Origin: an uncultured Prochlorococcus sp. | GTDB taxonomy: Bacteria > Cyanobacteriota > Cyanobacteriia > PCC-6307 > Cyanobiaceae | Assembly: GCA_902563335.1 (NCBI GenBank) | Contig: CACEWU010000002.1 | Span: 37,836 to 101,835 of the forward strand | Direction: 5' to 3' | DNA: 64,000 bases | Shown here: positions 56,124 to 64,000 of the stretch, piece by piece | Layout of the letters: each line of letters starts with the position of its first letter | Position numbering within the stretch: the first letter of the stretch is position 1 | Notes under the pieces: generated by a model | Databases searched by the model: none | What the model was told of the DNA's origin: nothing | The model's input: the letters and a program-made list of their open reading frames with translations, nothing else | Made by a program: the position numbers and the translations under genes

Positions 56124-57443
56124 ATGCTTGTAAGTCGGGGTAGAAATCCTAGTGCAGCTGAAGTTATTACTCAGTTGATCAGTAATAAGGAACTTCGTGG
56201 GAGAGTTCTGACAACTTTAGGCCTTCTTCTTCTTATTCGTCTTGGAATTTACATTCCAATGCCTGGAATTGACAGGGAGGCGTTTAAAGGGTTTTTGGAG
56301 CAAGGTGGCCAATTAATAGGGTTTCTTGATATTTTCACAGGTGGTGGAATCTCCACATTGGGAATTTTTGCACTTGGTATTTTGCCATTTATTAATGCTT
56401 CAATTATTCTTCAATTACTTACAGCAGCATTACCACAATTAGAAGATCTTCAAAAGAACGAAGGAGAGGCAGGACGTAGAAAAATCGCACAAATTACTCG
56501 TTATGTTGCTCTTGGTTGGGGCCTAGTTCAAAGTATAATTTTCGCTCTCATACTTAGAAAATATGCAATTGAAAGTCTAAGTGAAGTTTCGTTTGTTGTG
56601 CAGACGGCATTGGCTTTAGTGACTGGCTCAATGGTTGTTATGTGGCTTAGTGAGATCATTACTGAAAAGGGAATAGGTCAGGGAGCTTCTTTGGTTATTT
56701 TCTTGAATATTGTTGCCACACTCCCAAAAGCACTGAGCTCAACAATTGAGAAAGCTCAGACAGGTGATCGCAATGATTTGGTTGGAATCATTGTACTTTT
56801 ATTGGTTTTTCTGGTTACTATTGTTGGTATTATCTTTGTGCAAGAGGGATCTCGAAGACTGCCAATTGTTAGTGCTAAAAGGCAGATTGGTGGTACAACC
56901 TTGCTTCCTAACCGTCAAAGCTATTTGCCTTTAAAATTGAATGCAGGTGGAGTTATGCCGATAATCTTTGCTTCTGCTTTAATCTTTCTTCCGATAACTA
57001 TTGCTAACTTTACAAGAAACCCTTTGTTAATTCGTGCGGCAAGCTCCCTTAGTCCTGGGGCGGCCAATCCTTGGCCATATGCGATTGCATTTTTTGGGCT
57101 TATTCTTGGATTTGCTTATTTTTATGCTTCATTAACAATAAATCCAATTGATATAGCAACAAACCTGAAGAAAGGAGGGACAGCTATCCCAGGTGTTAGG
57201 CCAGGTAGTGCTACTGCAACTTATCTGTCTGGAGTGCAAAATCGATTGACTTTATTGGGTGGATTATTCCTAGGGTCTGTTGCGATTATTCCTGCGGCAG
57301 TTGAGAGAGCGACAAATGTTCAAACCTTTCAGGGGCTTGGTGCAACTTCTTTGTTGATTCTTGTTGGGGTTGCAATTGATACTGCTAAGCAGGTACAAAC
57401 ATATGTTATTTCTCAACGCTATGAGGGTCTTGTAAGGCAATAA
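56124..57443 (+). CDS. secY: preprotein translocase subunit SecY
   Basis: SecY forms the protein-conducting channel with SecE and SecG, in the plasma and thylakoid membranes. The 439-aa chain has about ten hydrophobic helices. IRLGIYIPMPGID opens the first helices, and GIGQGASLVIFLNIVATLP and PGVRPGSATATYL mark helix and loop regions that contact SecA. The gene precedes adk by 37 bp and is probably in the same transcript as rplO. Confidence 0.97.
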   Translation: MLVSRGRNPSAAEVITQLISNKELRGRVLTTLGLLLLIRLGIYIPMPGIDREAFKGFLEQGGQLIGFLDIFTGGGISTLGIFALGILPFINASIILQLLTAALPQLEDLQKNEGEAGRRKIAQITRYVALGWGLVQSIIFALILRKYAIESLSEVSFVVQTALALVTGSMVVMWLSEIITEKGIGQGASLVIFLNIVATLPKALSSTIEKAQTGDRNDLVGIIVLLLVFLVTIVGIIFVQEGSRRLPIVSAKRQIGGTTLLPNRQSYLPLKLNAGGVMPIIFASALIFLPITIANFTRNPLLIRAASSLSPGAANPWPYAIAFFGLILGFAYFYASLTINPIDIATNLKKGGTAIPGVRPGSATATYLSGVQNRLTLLGGLFLGSVAIIPAAVERATNVQTFQGLGATSLLILVGVAIDTAKQVQTYVISQRYEGLVRQ

Positions 57444-57480
57444 CTAATTTTTATTCTATTTAAATTAATTTTTTCTACTA

Positions 57481-58029
57481 ATGAAACAACGCTTACTTTT
57501 TTTAGGTCCTCCAGGGGTTGGAAAAGGCACTCAGGCGGAATTGATTTCAAAAACACATAACCTTTTGCACTTGTCGACTGGTGATTTGCTTCGTCAAGAA
57601 GTAAAAGCAGGCTCCCAACTTGGAAAGCAGGCAGAAGTTTTGATGAACAGTGGTGAGCTTGTAAGTGATGAGCTTGTCCTTTCAATAGTTGAAAATAAGC
57701 TCAATACTCAAAGTCAAGGCTGGCTTTTGGATGGTTTCCCAAGAAATGTGAATCAAGCCAAGGCACTTGAAGACCTTCTCAAGAAAATTCATCAGCCTAT
57801 TGAACTAGTTGTCCTTCTTGAATTAAGGAATGAGTTGTTAATTGAAAGGCTTATTTCAAGAGGTAGAGCTGATGACACCGAAGCAGTAGTACGTCACCGC
57901 CTTGAGGTGTATCGCGAGAAGACTGCTCCTTTGATCGACTTTTATAGCAATAAGGGACTACTTAAGTCAGTAAATGGTGATGGCAGCATTGTTGATATCC
58001 AAAATCGAATTATGGAAATATTGAGTTAA
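57481..58029 (+). CDS. adk: adenylate kinase
   Basis: Adk balances ATP, ADP and AMP. The 182-aa product has the P-loop FLGPPGVGKGTQAE, the AMP-binding LSTGDLLRQEVKAGS and a short LID (RGRADDTEAVVRHR) without the zinc or Cys insertion of long forms. Its place between secY and rpmJ is the usual cyanobacterial arrangement. Confidence 0.97.
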   Translation: MKQRLLFLGPPGVGKGTQAELISKTHNLLHLSTGDLLRQEVKAGSQLGKQAEVLMNSGELVSDELVLSIVENKLNTQSQGWLLDGFPRNVNQAKALEDLLKKIHQPIELVVLLELRNELLIERLISRGRADDTEAVVRHRLEVYREKTAPLIDFYSNKGLLKSVNGDGSIVDIQNRIMEILS

Positions 58030-58073
58030 TGGTGTAGTAGTATTTATATTTGGAATTTTGGTGAGCCACACCC

Positions 58074-58187
58074 ATGAAGGTGCGTGCCTCGGTCAAAAAA
58101 ATGTGCGATAAATGTCGGGTGATTCGCCGCCACGGCAGGGTTATGGTGATCTGCACCACCCCTAAGCACAAGCAACGTCAGGGGTGA
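58074..58187 (+). CDS. rpmJ: 50S ribosomal protein L36
   Basis: The 37-aa product begins [20 protein letters not shown] and ends [12 protein letters not shown]11, C14, C27 and H32 are the zinc ligands of the C+ form. The GC-rich coding sequence is atypical for the window but normal for this tiny basic protein. infA, which sits nearby in many bacteria, is absent. Confidence 0.95.
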   Translation: MKVRASVKKMCDKCRVIRRHGRVMVICTTPKHKQRQG

Positions 58188-58295
58188 ATCCCTGCAGCTG
58201 TCTAATTGAGATGAACAGTTCACCTTGTTTATTTCTCTTTTTAGATAGCTTTACACCGTCTTAGGTGTCCCTGTTCCTTATCGATTGATTTCTCA

Positions 58296-58661
58296 GTGGC
58301 AAGGATTGCCGGCGTCGACATACCCCGCGAAAAGCGGGTAGAAGTCGCCCTTACCTACATATATGGGATTGGTCTAACTCGAGCCAAAACCATTCTTACG
58401 AACTCTGGTGTAAATCCAGATGTGCGTGTCAAGGATTTAGATGATGGGGATGTTCAGAAGCTTAGAACTGCTGCTGAGTCATTCACTATCGAAGGGGACC
58501 TCCGGCGTCAGGAGGGGATGGCTTTAAAGAGACTTCAGGATATTGGTTGTTTGCGAGGCCGTCGTCATCGCATGAGCCTTCCTGTCAGAGGGCAGCGTAC
58601 TCGCACAAATGCGCGTACCCGTCGAGGTTCCCGTAAGACAGTGGCTGGGAAGAAAAAATAA
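58296..58661 (+). CDS. rpsM: 30S ribosomal protein S13
   Basis: The 121-aa S13 starts with GTG 58296 ([20 protein letters not shown]). The C-terminal basic tail [20 protein letters not shown] is the tRNA-contact end. It lies 108 bp after rpmJ, then rpsK follows after 63 bp. S13 bridges to the large subunit at the head. Confidence 0.97.
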   Translation: MARIAGVDIPREKRVEVALTYIYGIGLTRAKTILTNSGVNPDVRVKDLDDGDVQKLRTAAESFTIEGDLRRQEGMALKRLQDIGCLRGRRHRMSLPVRGQRTRTNARTRRGSRKTVAGKKK

Positions 58662-58724
58662 GCCACGATCAACAACCCTGCAAAGTCATCAACTTCCTTT
58701 CCCGTACCTACCAGCGCCAAGAAC

Positions 58725-59117
58725 ATGGCCACACCTGCCAAGAAAACTGGATCTAAAAAGACCAAGCGCAACGTTCCAAATGGCGTTGTCCATATTCAGA
58801 GCACTTTCAACAACACAATCGTTTCTATTTCAGATACCTCTGGCGAAGTGATTGCATGGTCTTCGGCTGGAGCCAGTGGATTCAAAGGAGCTAGAAAAGG
58901 TACTCCTTTTGCTGCGCAAACCGCTGCTGAAGCTGCTGCTAGACGTGCACTTGAGCAAGGTATGCGTCAAATAGAAGTACTTGTTCGCGGCCCAGGTTCT
59001 GGGCGGGAGACGGCTATTCGTGCATTGCAGGTTGCTGGGCTTGAGATCACTTTGATCAGGGATGTTACTCCCCTTCCTCACAATGGATGCCGAAGGCCTA
59101 AACGGAGACGGGTCTGA
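58725..59117 (+). CDS. rpsK: 30S ribosomal protein S11
   Basis: The 130-aa S11 begins [20 protein letters not shown] and includes [20 protein letters not shown] and the final [18 protein letters not shown]. It lies at the E-site face of the 30S platform. S4, which normally follows in the alpha operon, is missing; rpoA is next. Confidence 0.97.
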   Translation: MATPAKKTGSKKTKRNVPNGVVHIQSTFNNTIVSISDTSGEVIAWSSAGASGFKGARKGTPFAAQTAAEAAARRALEQGMRQIEVLVRGPGSGRETAIRALQVAGLEITLIRDVTPLPHNGCRRPKRRRV

Positions 59118-59165
59118 TTCTCATTCTTCTTTCTTTCAACCTTATCCTCATTATTAACTTTGACC

Positions 59166-60104
59166 GTGTTGCAATACCAGATTGATCGGATCGAACATCA
59201 AGTTGCTGATGATCGCGCCCAAACCGGAGTATTTCTCATAGGCCCACTCGAACGCGGGCAAGCAACGACATTGGGGAATTCATTGAGAAGGGTGTTAATG
59301 GGAGGCCTTGAGGGCAGTGCTGTTACTGCAGTACGAATTGCTGGTGTTAATCACGAATATGCAACCGTTCCAGGAGTGAGAGAAGATGTGTTGGATATTC
59401 TTTTGAATTGCAAGCAATTATCAGTAAACAGCAGATCTGAAGAATTAGAAATAGGTCGTTTAGTTGCTTCAGGCCCAGCAGAAGTTAAGGCCAAGGATCT
59501 GCAATTTTCTTCCCAGGTTCAGATCGTAGATGGGGAGAGACCGATTGCCACTGTTCATGATGGACATAGCCTTGAACTTGAGATTCATGTTGAGAGAGGA
59601 GTTGGATATCGTCCAGTTGATCGTCATAACGAAGAAACCAGTGCAATTGATCTCTTACAGATTGATGCGGTTTTTATGCCTGTTCGCAGGGTCAATTTCA
59701 CTATTGATGAGACAGCAGTAGCTGAAGGTGGCTCTACGCGCGAGAGACTTCGGATGGAGATTGTCACTGATGGCTCATCCACTCCTGACGATGCTTTGGC
59801 TGAGGCAGCGAATCAATTAATTGAGTTATTTCAACCATTGGCCACAGTAACTATGGTTGAGGAAGTACCAGAGGAGCCAGAACCATCTGCAGAGGCACAG
59901 ATACCTCTTGAGGAGTTAAATCTTTCAGTTCGGGCATACAACTGTCTTAAACGAGCTCAAGTCAATTCGGTTTCAGATCTCATGGGCTTCAGTTATGAAG
60001 ATCTCTTGGAGATTAAGAACTTTGGATCTAAATCTGCCGATGAGGTTATCGAAGCTCTTGAAAGAATAGGCATCTCAATTCCACAGAGCCGCACTTCGGC
60101 TTGA
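59166..60104 (+). CDS. rpoA: RNA polymerase alpha subunit
   Basis: The 312-aa protein starts at GTG 59166 ([12 protein letters not shown]), the family opening; a TTG two codons earlier is less likely. The N-terminal domain (about 1-230) carries [18 protein letters not shown] for dimer and core assembly. The C-terminal domain (about 245-312, [20 protein letters not shown] and following) binds UP elements and activators. Confidence 0.97.
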   Translation: MLQYQIDRIEHQVADDRAQTGVFLIGPLERGQATTLGNSLRRVLMGGLEGSAVTAVRIAGVNHEYATVPGVREDVLDILLNCKQLSVNSRSEELEIGRLVASGPAEVKAKDLQFSSQVQIVDGERPIATVHDGHSLELEIHVERGVGYRPVDRHNEETSAIDLLQIDAVFMPVRRVNFTIDETAVAEGGSTRERLRMEIVTDGSSTPDDALAEAANQLIELFQPLATVTMVEEVPEEPEPSAEAQIPLEELNLSVRAYNCLKRAQVNSVSDLMGFSYEDLLEIKNFGSKSADEVIEALERIGISIPQSRTSA

Positions 60105-60142
60105 TCTTTTGAACTTTTTTTTGCCTAAGTTTTTTTAGAACC

Positions 60143-60493
60143 ATGCGCCATCAATGTCGAGTCCCAAAACTTGGGCGTCCTGCAGATCAACGCAAGGCCA
60201 TGCTTCGTGGATTAACCACCCAGTTAATTCGTGAAGGGCGGGTAACGACTACAAAGGCTAGGGCAAAAGCACTTCGAGATGAAGCTGAGAGAATGATTAC
60301 TTTGGCTAAGGAAGGAAGTTTATCTTCTAGACGACGGGCGATTGGGTATATCTATGACAAGCAATTAGTACATGCACTCTTTGATAAAGCCCAAGAGCGT
60401 TATGGAGATAGAAAGGGAGGTTATACCAGGATTGTCCGTACTGTTCCGCGTCGAGGGGATAATGCTCAGATGGCAATTATTGAGTTGGTTTGA
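60143..60493 (+). CDS. rplQ: 50S ribosomal protein L17
   Basis: The 116-aa L17 has [20 protein letters not shown] at the start, [20 protein letters not shown] and the [20 protein letters not shown] end. It follows rpoA by 38 bp and normally ends the alpha operon. Confidence 0.97.
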   Translation: MRHQCRVPKLGRPADQRKAMLRGLTTQLIREGRVTTTKARAKALRDEAERMITLAKEGSLSSRRRAIGYIYDKQLVHALFDKAQERYGDRKGGYTRIVRTVPRRGDNAQMAIIELV

Positions 60494-60562
60494 ATTTTAA
60501 TAATTAGTGCAATGATTTTTGTTTTTTGTTGATTTGCTCTTGATTCTTCCCTAAAGCACTTC

Positions 60563-61417
60563 ATGGCTTCTGAGGTAAGACGTATAGCACTCAGCTTGCA
60601 ATATGATGGTTCAAATTTTTGTGGTTGGCAGCGTCAACCAGAATGCTTAAGTGTTCAATCGGTTTTAGAAGATGCTTTAGGGCTTCTCGATCCGTTGAGG
60701 CCAGCCAGGGCTATAGCTGCAGGTCGCACAGATGCTGGAGTTCATGCCGCTGGTCAAGTACTTCATTTTGATTGTTGTGGACCTATTCCAGTTAATCGTT
60801 GGCCATCTGCTTTGAATGGGAGACTTCCAGCCAGTATTCGAATAAGAGAGGCGGTGGGGCGTCCATTGGATTGGCATGCGTGTTTTTCAGCAAAATATCG
60901 TCGATATCGCTACACGATTTATAACGGTTGTCGTCCGAATCTATTTGTAGCTCCATGGAGCTGGCATCGCTATCAATATCGCTTGGATGAAACCATTATG
61001 AGGAATGCTTTAGAGGGACTTATTGGTTCCAATGACTTTTCTGCATTTCAGCGAGCTGGGAGCAATAGGGCTAATGCAATTACCACCATTCAGGAAGTGC
61101 AAATTGAGCGTCAAGGTGATCTGGTTGTTATAGAAGTCCAAGCTAGCGGTTTTTTATATGGCATGGTCAGGCTTCTGGTAGGACAGTTAGTTGCTTTAGG
61201 AGAGCATCGGTTGTCACTTAAGGCTTTTGAACGAAGATGGAAAGAATGTCGAAGATCAGAGGTTAGAGAAGCAGCACCTTCGCATGGACTTTGCTTGTTG
61301 AGGGTTGGATATCAAGAGAATTTGTTCTCTACTGCTGGCTGCTATGACTCTTTCCCAAAGTTTTCCCTCACTATTATTGATCCTCCCCAAGATCCACCCC
61401 CTGGCCCAACTGTTTGA
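60563..61417 (+). CDS. truA: tRNA pseudouridine synthase A
   Basis: TruA makes pseudouridine at positions 38-40 of tRNA anticodon arms. The 284-aa product carries catalytic Asp57 in [15 protein letters not shown], the [10 protein letters not shown] strand and [15 protein letters not shown]. All motifs are intact. It lies 69 bp after rplQ and 169 bp before rplM; the latter gap has two palindromes. Confidence 0.95.
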   Translation: MASEVRRIALSLQYDGSNFCGWQRQPECLSVQSVLEDALGLLDPLRPARAIAAGRTDAGVHAAGQVLHFDCCGPIPVNRWPSALNGRLPASIRIREAVGRPLDWHACFSAKYRRYRYTIYNGCRPNLFVAPWSWHRYQYRLDETIMRNALEGLIGSNDFSAFQRAGSNRANAITTIQEVQIERQGDLVVIEVQASGFLYGMVRLLVGQLVALGEHRLSLKAFERRWKECRRSEVREAAPSHGLCLLRVGYQENLFSTAGCYDSFPKFSLTIIDPPQDPPPGPTV

Positions 61418-61543
61418 AAAAAAAAGTTTGATCAATTCAATTTCGCTGAGATAAACCCCTTGATTAATCCTTGAAAGTGTAAAGTGATTGTTTGAGCTTT
61501 CTTGAGCCCAAAAATTTTGCGGGCCAAAAGCTTTCTGCTCTGT

Positions 61544-61582
61544 ACTGTTTTAAACAGTGCGTCATATGAACCGGCATGCCGG
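61544..61582. promoter_or_regulatory. two palindromes before rplM
   Basis: ACTGTTT-T-AAACAGT (61544-61558) is a 7-bp inverted repeat with a one-base centre. CCGGCATGCCGG (61571-61582) is a perfect 12-bp palindrome ending 4 nt before the rplM ATG. Both lie just before translation starts; a binding site or RNA structure is possible. Confidence 0.4.
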
Positions 61583-61586
61583 CGTG

Positions 61587-62042
61587 ATGAACAAGACCTC
61601 AACCCCCTCAATCGATTCGATCAACCGACATTGGTACCTAGTTGATGCTGAGAATCAGACTCTTGGCAGGCTGGCTACTGAGGTAGCTTCGGTTCTTCGT
61701 GGCAAAAACAAAGCCAACTTCACTCCTCATTTGGATACGGGAGATTTTGTTGTTGTAGTTAATGCAGCCAAAGTTCGAGTAAGTGGCAATAAAGCTGAGC
61801 AAAAGCTGTATCGAAGACATTCAGGTCGTCCTGGTGGCATGAAGGTCGAATCTTTTCAGTCTCTTCAGAAGCGATTACCTGAAAGAGTTATTGAGAAGGC
61901 AATAAAAGGTATGCTCCCTCATAATGCTTTAGGCCGGCAATTGTTCAGAAAGTTGAAGGTATATGGTGGGCCTGACCATCCACATGAGGCGCAAAGTCCT
62001 CAACCACTCAAGCTTGATCCAGCTGCTTTAGCCACCAAATGA
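61587..62042 (+). CDS. rplM: 50S ribosomal protein L13
   Basis: The 151-aa L13 starts at ATG 61587 ([20 protein letters not shown]); an in-frame GTG ten codons upstream is less likely because those residues lie across the palindrome zone. The L13 core [20 protein letters not shown] is intact. L13 and S9 are a conserved pair, here with a 4-bp overlap. Confidence 0.95.
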   Translation: MNKTSTPSIDSINRHWYLVDAENQTLGRLATEVASVLRGKNKANFTPHLDTGDFVVVVNAAKVRVSGNKAEQKLYRRHSGRPGGMKVESFQSLQKRLPERVIEKAIKGMLPHNALGRQLFRKLKVYGGPDHPHEAQSPQPLKLDPAALATK

Positions 62043-62452
62043 CTAGCTCTTCTCCACAAAACACTGTTGTCTACTGGGGGACAGGTCGTAGGAAAACATC
62101 TGTTGCACGAGTACGACTTATTCCTGGGAAGGGCGTTATCACAATTAATGGACGCCCTGGAGATCACTATTTAAATTTCAATCCTTCATATTTGGCAGCA
62201 GTGAAGGCACCTTTGCAAACTCTTGGACTTGATGGGTCTTATGACATCCTTGTCAATGTCCATGGAGGAGGTTTGACTGGCCAGGCAGATGCAATTAAGC
62301 AAGGTGCAGCTAGAGCACTTTGTGAGCTTTCATTAGATAATAGGAAGCCATTAAAAACCGAAGGACATTTGAGTAGAGACCCTCGAGCAAAAGAACGTAG
62401 AAAATATGGCCTTAAGAAGGCCCGTAAAGCGCCTCAGTTCTCTAAGAGATAA
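62039..62452 (+). CDS. rpsI: 30S ribosomal protein S9
   Basis: The 137-aa S9 overlaps the rplM stop (ATGA). Family stretches are [20 protein letters not shown] and the C-terminal [20 protein letters not shown], whose basic end reaches P-site tRNA. All as expected. Confidence 0.97.
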   Translation: MTSSSPQNTVVYWGTGRRKTSVARVRLIPGKGVITINGRPGDHYLNFNPSYLAAVKAPLQTLGLDGSYDILVNVHGGGLTGQADAIKQGAARALCELSLDNRKPLKTEGHLSRDPRAKERRKYGLKKARKAPQFSKR

Positions 62453-62497
62453 TTATCTCAATTACTTTAATTTACTTTCCATTTATTTTTTCCAACA

Positions 62498-62776
62498 ATG
62501 CCAAAGCCAGATATTCATCCAAAATGGTACCCAGATGCAAAAGTTATTTGTAATGGAGAAGTGGTTATGACAACTGGCTCTACTCAGCCAGAGATACATG
62601 TTGATGTATGGAGTGGCAATCACCCATTCTTTACAGGGACCCAAAAGATTTTGGATACCGAAGGACGTGTAGATCGCTTTATGCGTAAGTATGGAATGGC
62701 AAATAATTCCAATGATTCAGGCGAGAAGAAAAAAACAACGGATAAGACATCAGAAACTTCTTCTTCAGAGTCTTAA
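62498..62776 (+). CDS. rpmE: 50S ribosomal protein L31 (zinc ligands largely lost)
   Basis: The 92-aa L31 resembles the type-1 form (MPKPDIHPKWYPDAKVICNG and TGSTQPEIHVDVWSGNHPFF). Of the usual four Cys only one remains (VICNG); the second pair reads DVWSGNH instead of DVCSKCH. Zinc binding is therefore unlikely, and the cyanobacterial form may be zinc-independent. The acidic, Ser-rich tail is long. No rpmE2 paralogue is in the window. Confidence 0.93.
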   Translation: MPKPDIHPKWYPDAKVICNGEVVMTTGSTQPEIHVDVWSGNHPFFTGTQKILDTEGRVDRFMRKYGMANNSNDSGEKKKTTDKTSETSSSES

Positions 62777-62818
62777 GGCTCTGAAACCTGACAATTCATT
62801 TGATAGGAGTTGATGGGT

Positions 62819-63916
62819 ATGGACTCCTCAACCCTTAAGACAAGGCTTGAGACTGCCGAAATTAGCTTTAGAAATCTTGAGCAACAGCTGGCTGATCCAG
62901 CTGTTGCATCAGATCCAAAGCGACTAGAAAATATTGCTAGAGAAAGAGCGCGCTTAGAACCTCTTGTTTTGGACTTTCATGCGCTTAAGACTATTGAGGA
63001 AGAATGGGAAAAGACCAAAGACTTGTTGCGGCAAAGTAAGGGAGATCAGGAAATGGAATCTCTTGTACAAGAGGAGTTGTCAAGCTTAGAGGTCGCTAAG
63101 AAAGATTTAGTTCAGAGACTTACTTTGGCTTTGCTTCCTCAGGACCCTCGCAATGAGAGAAGTGTAATGCTTGAAATTCGTGCTGGCGCTGGAGGAGATG
63201 AAGCTTGTTTATGGGCTGGCGATCTTGCACGAATGTATGAGCGTTATGGACAACGTGTGGGATGGGCTGTACAGCCGATGAGTTCGACAGAGGCAGATCT
63301 TGGTGGCTTTCGAGAGTTAATCATTTCTGTTAAAGGAGATTCAGTTTTTAGTCAACTTAAATTTGAAGCAGGAGTTCATAGGGTTCAACGTGTTCCTGCA
63401 ACTGAGTCTCAGGGGAGGGTGCATACATCCACTGCCACCGTTGCTGTTATGCCTGAAGCAGATCCGGTAGAGGTACAAATTGACCCTGGAGATTTAGATA
63501 TCAGTACTGCTCGATCTGGAGGGGCTGGAGGACAGAATGTTAATAAGGTTGAGACTGCTGTGGATTTGATTCACAAGCCAACTGGAATAAGGGTTTTTTG
63601 TACACAGGAAAGATCTCAGCTTCAAAATAGAGAAAGAGCTTTGGAGATTCTTAGGGCCAAATTACTTGAAATGGAAATAGCTCAGGCGAATGCTAGAGAA
63701 AGGTCAGCAAGATTGGCTCAAGTTGGTACAGGAGACAGAAGTGAAAAGATTAGGACTTACAACTACAAGGACAACAGAGCTACTGACCATCGCCTAGGTA
63801 GTAACTTCTCATTGGAACCAGTTTTAGAAGGTCAGTTAGAGGAACTAATTGGGGCTTGTATTGCTGAAGAACAGCGCCGTCAGATAGAAGAATTAAGTCA
63901 ACAAGATGAAGAGTGA
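62819..63916 (+). CDS. prfA: peptide chain release factor 1
   Basis: RF1 ends translation at UAA and UAG. The start ATG 62819 (365 aa) lies 9 nt after AGGAG at 62805-62809; ATG 62813 is nearer and possible. Motifs are [14 protein letters not shown] (the PAT recognition tripeptide) and [16 protein letters not shown] with the catalytic GGQ loop. All domains are complete. The last 84 bp of the window after it show no gene. Confidence 0.97.
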   Translation: MDSSTLKTRLETAEISFRNLEQQLADPAVASDPKRLENIARERARLEPLVLDFHALKTIEEEWEKTKDLLRQSKGDQEMESLVQEELSSLEVAKKDLVQRLTLALLPQDPRNERSVMLEIRAGAGGDEACLWAGDLARMYERYGQRVGWAVQPMSSTEADLGGFRELIISVKGDSVFSQLKFEAGVHRVQRVPATESQGRVHTSTATVAVMPEADPVEVQIDPGDLDISTARSGGAGGQNVNKVETAVDLIHKPTGIRVFCTQERSQLQNRERALEILRAKLLEMEIAQANARERSARLAQVGTGDRSEKIRTYNYKDNRATDHRLGSNFSLEPVLEGQLEELIGACIAEEQRRQIEELSQQDEE

Positions 63917-64000
63917 ACCCTCACTCAAATCAACCCCATCCAATTACATATTTACTCCATTCTTTGTGACGACCTGAGTGAATTTGTCGGTTAGCTTCAA

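Overview
The window looks like a low-light-adapted Prochlorococcus (marine picocyanobacterium). It is AT-rich with short intergenic gaps. It carries phycoerythrobilin synthesis genes (ho1, pebA, pebB), PSI subunit psaD, a cyanobacterial panC-cmk fusion, crtD, ndhN, ldpA and ycf45, and a cyanobacterial ribosomal cluster lacking S14, L30 and S4. Taxonomy is inferred from gene content alone; the strain cannot be named with certainty.

Layout. 1-7.4 kb: ho1-pebA-pebB bilin cassette, a low-molecular-weight tyrosine phosphatase, panC-cmk, purM and conserved unknowns. 7.4-13.6 kb: an accessory island of mostly unrecognised small genes on both strands, including a glycosyltransferase-like gene, a small secreted Cys-containing protein, two bicistronic units that share a paralogous 'WR-EFK / LLDEGA' small protein, a 51-aa coiled-coil gene, a probable minus-strand small RNA and several strong hairpins. 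14-31.3 kb: core genes (tRNA-Cys, LpxB-related protein, RNase D, cytochrome b6f cofactor-assembly protein, hemF, mrp, rodA, a divergent histidine kinase, psaD, trpE-gshA-ppc, tRNA-Arg, recF). 31.3-46.9 kb: speD, larE, a tandem-duplicated CobO-like protein, a MoeB/ThiF-rhodanese E1 with a JAMM peptidase, a CURT1/CAAD membrane protein, a fructosamine-kinase-like gene, crtD, tyrA, a helicase-like protein without visible ATPase motifs, recA, HAD, tRNA-Gln, ycf45, ldpA and ndhN. 46.9-64 kb: the large ribosomal cluster rplC to rplQ with secY, adk and rpoA, followed by truA, rplM, rpsI, rpmE and prfA, all on the plus strand.

How they fit together. HO1 opens heme to biliverdin, and PebA and PebB reduce it to phycoerythrobilin; hemF supplies the tetrapyrrole pathway upstream. 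The JAMM-E1-rhodanese pair looks like a sulfur-carrier (ubiquitin-like) activation and processing module whose carrier protein is not in the window. trpE, gshA and ppc are translationally coupled by 4-bp ATGA overlaps. The ribosomal block is a fused S10/spc/alpha array with adk between secY and rpmJ.

Best candidates for something new are the accessory island with its duplicated small-protein bicistrons and candidate sRNA, the E1/JAMM pair with a modified E1 zinc site, and the helicase-like and kinase-like proteins with eroded motifs. No CRISPR array, insertion sequence, integrase or rRNA gene was seen.
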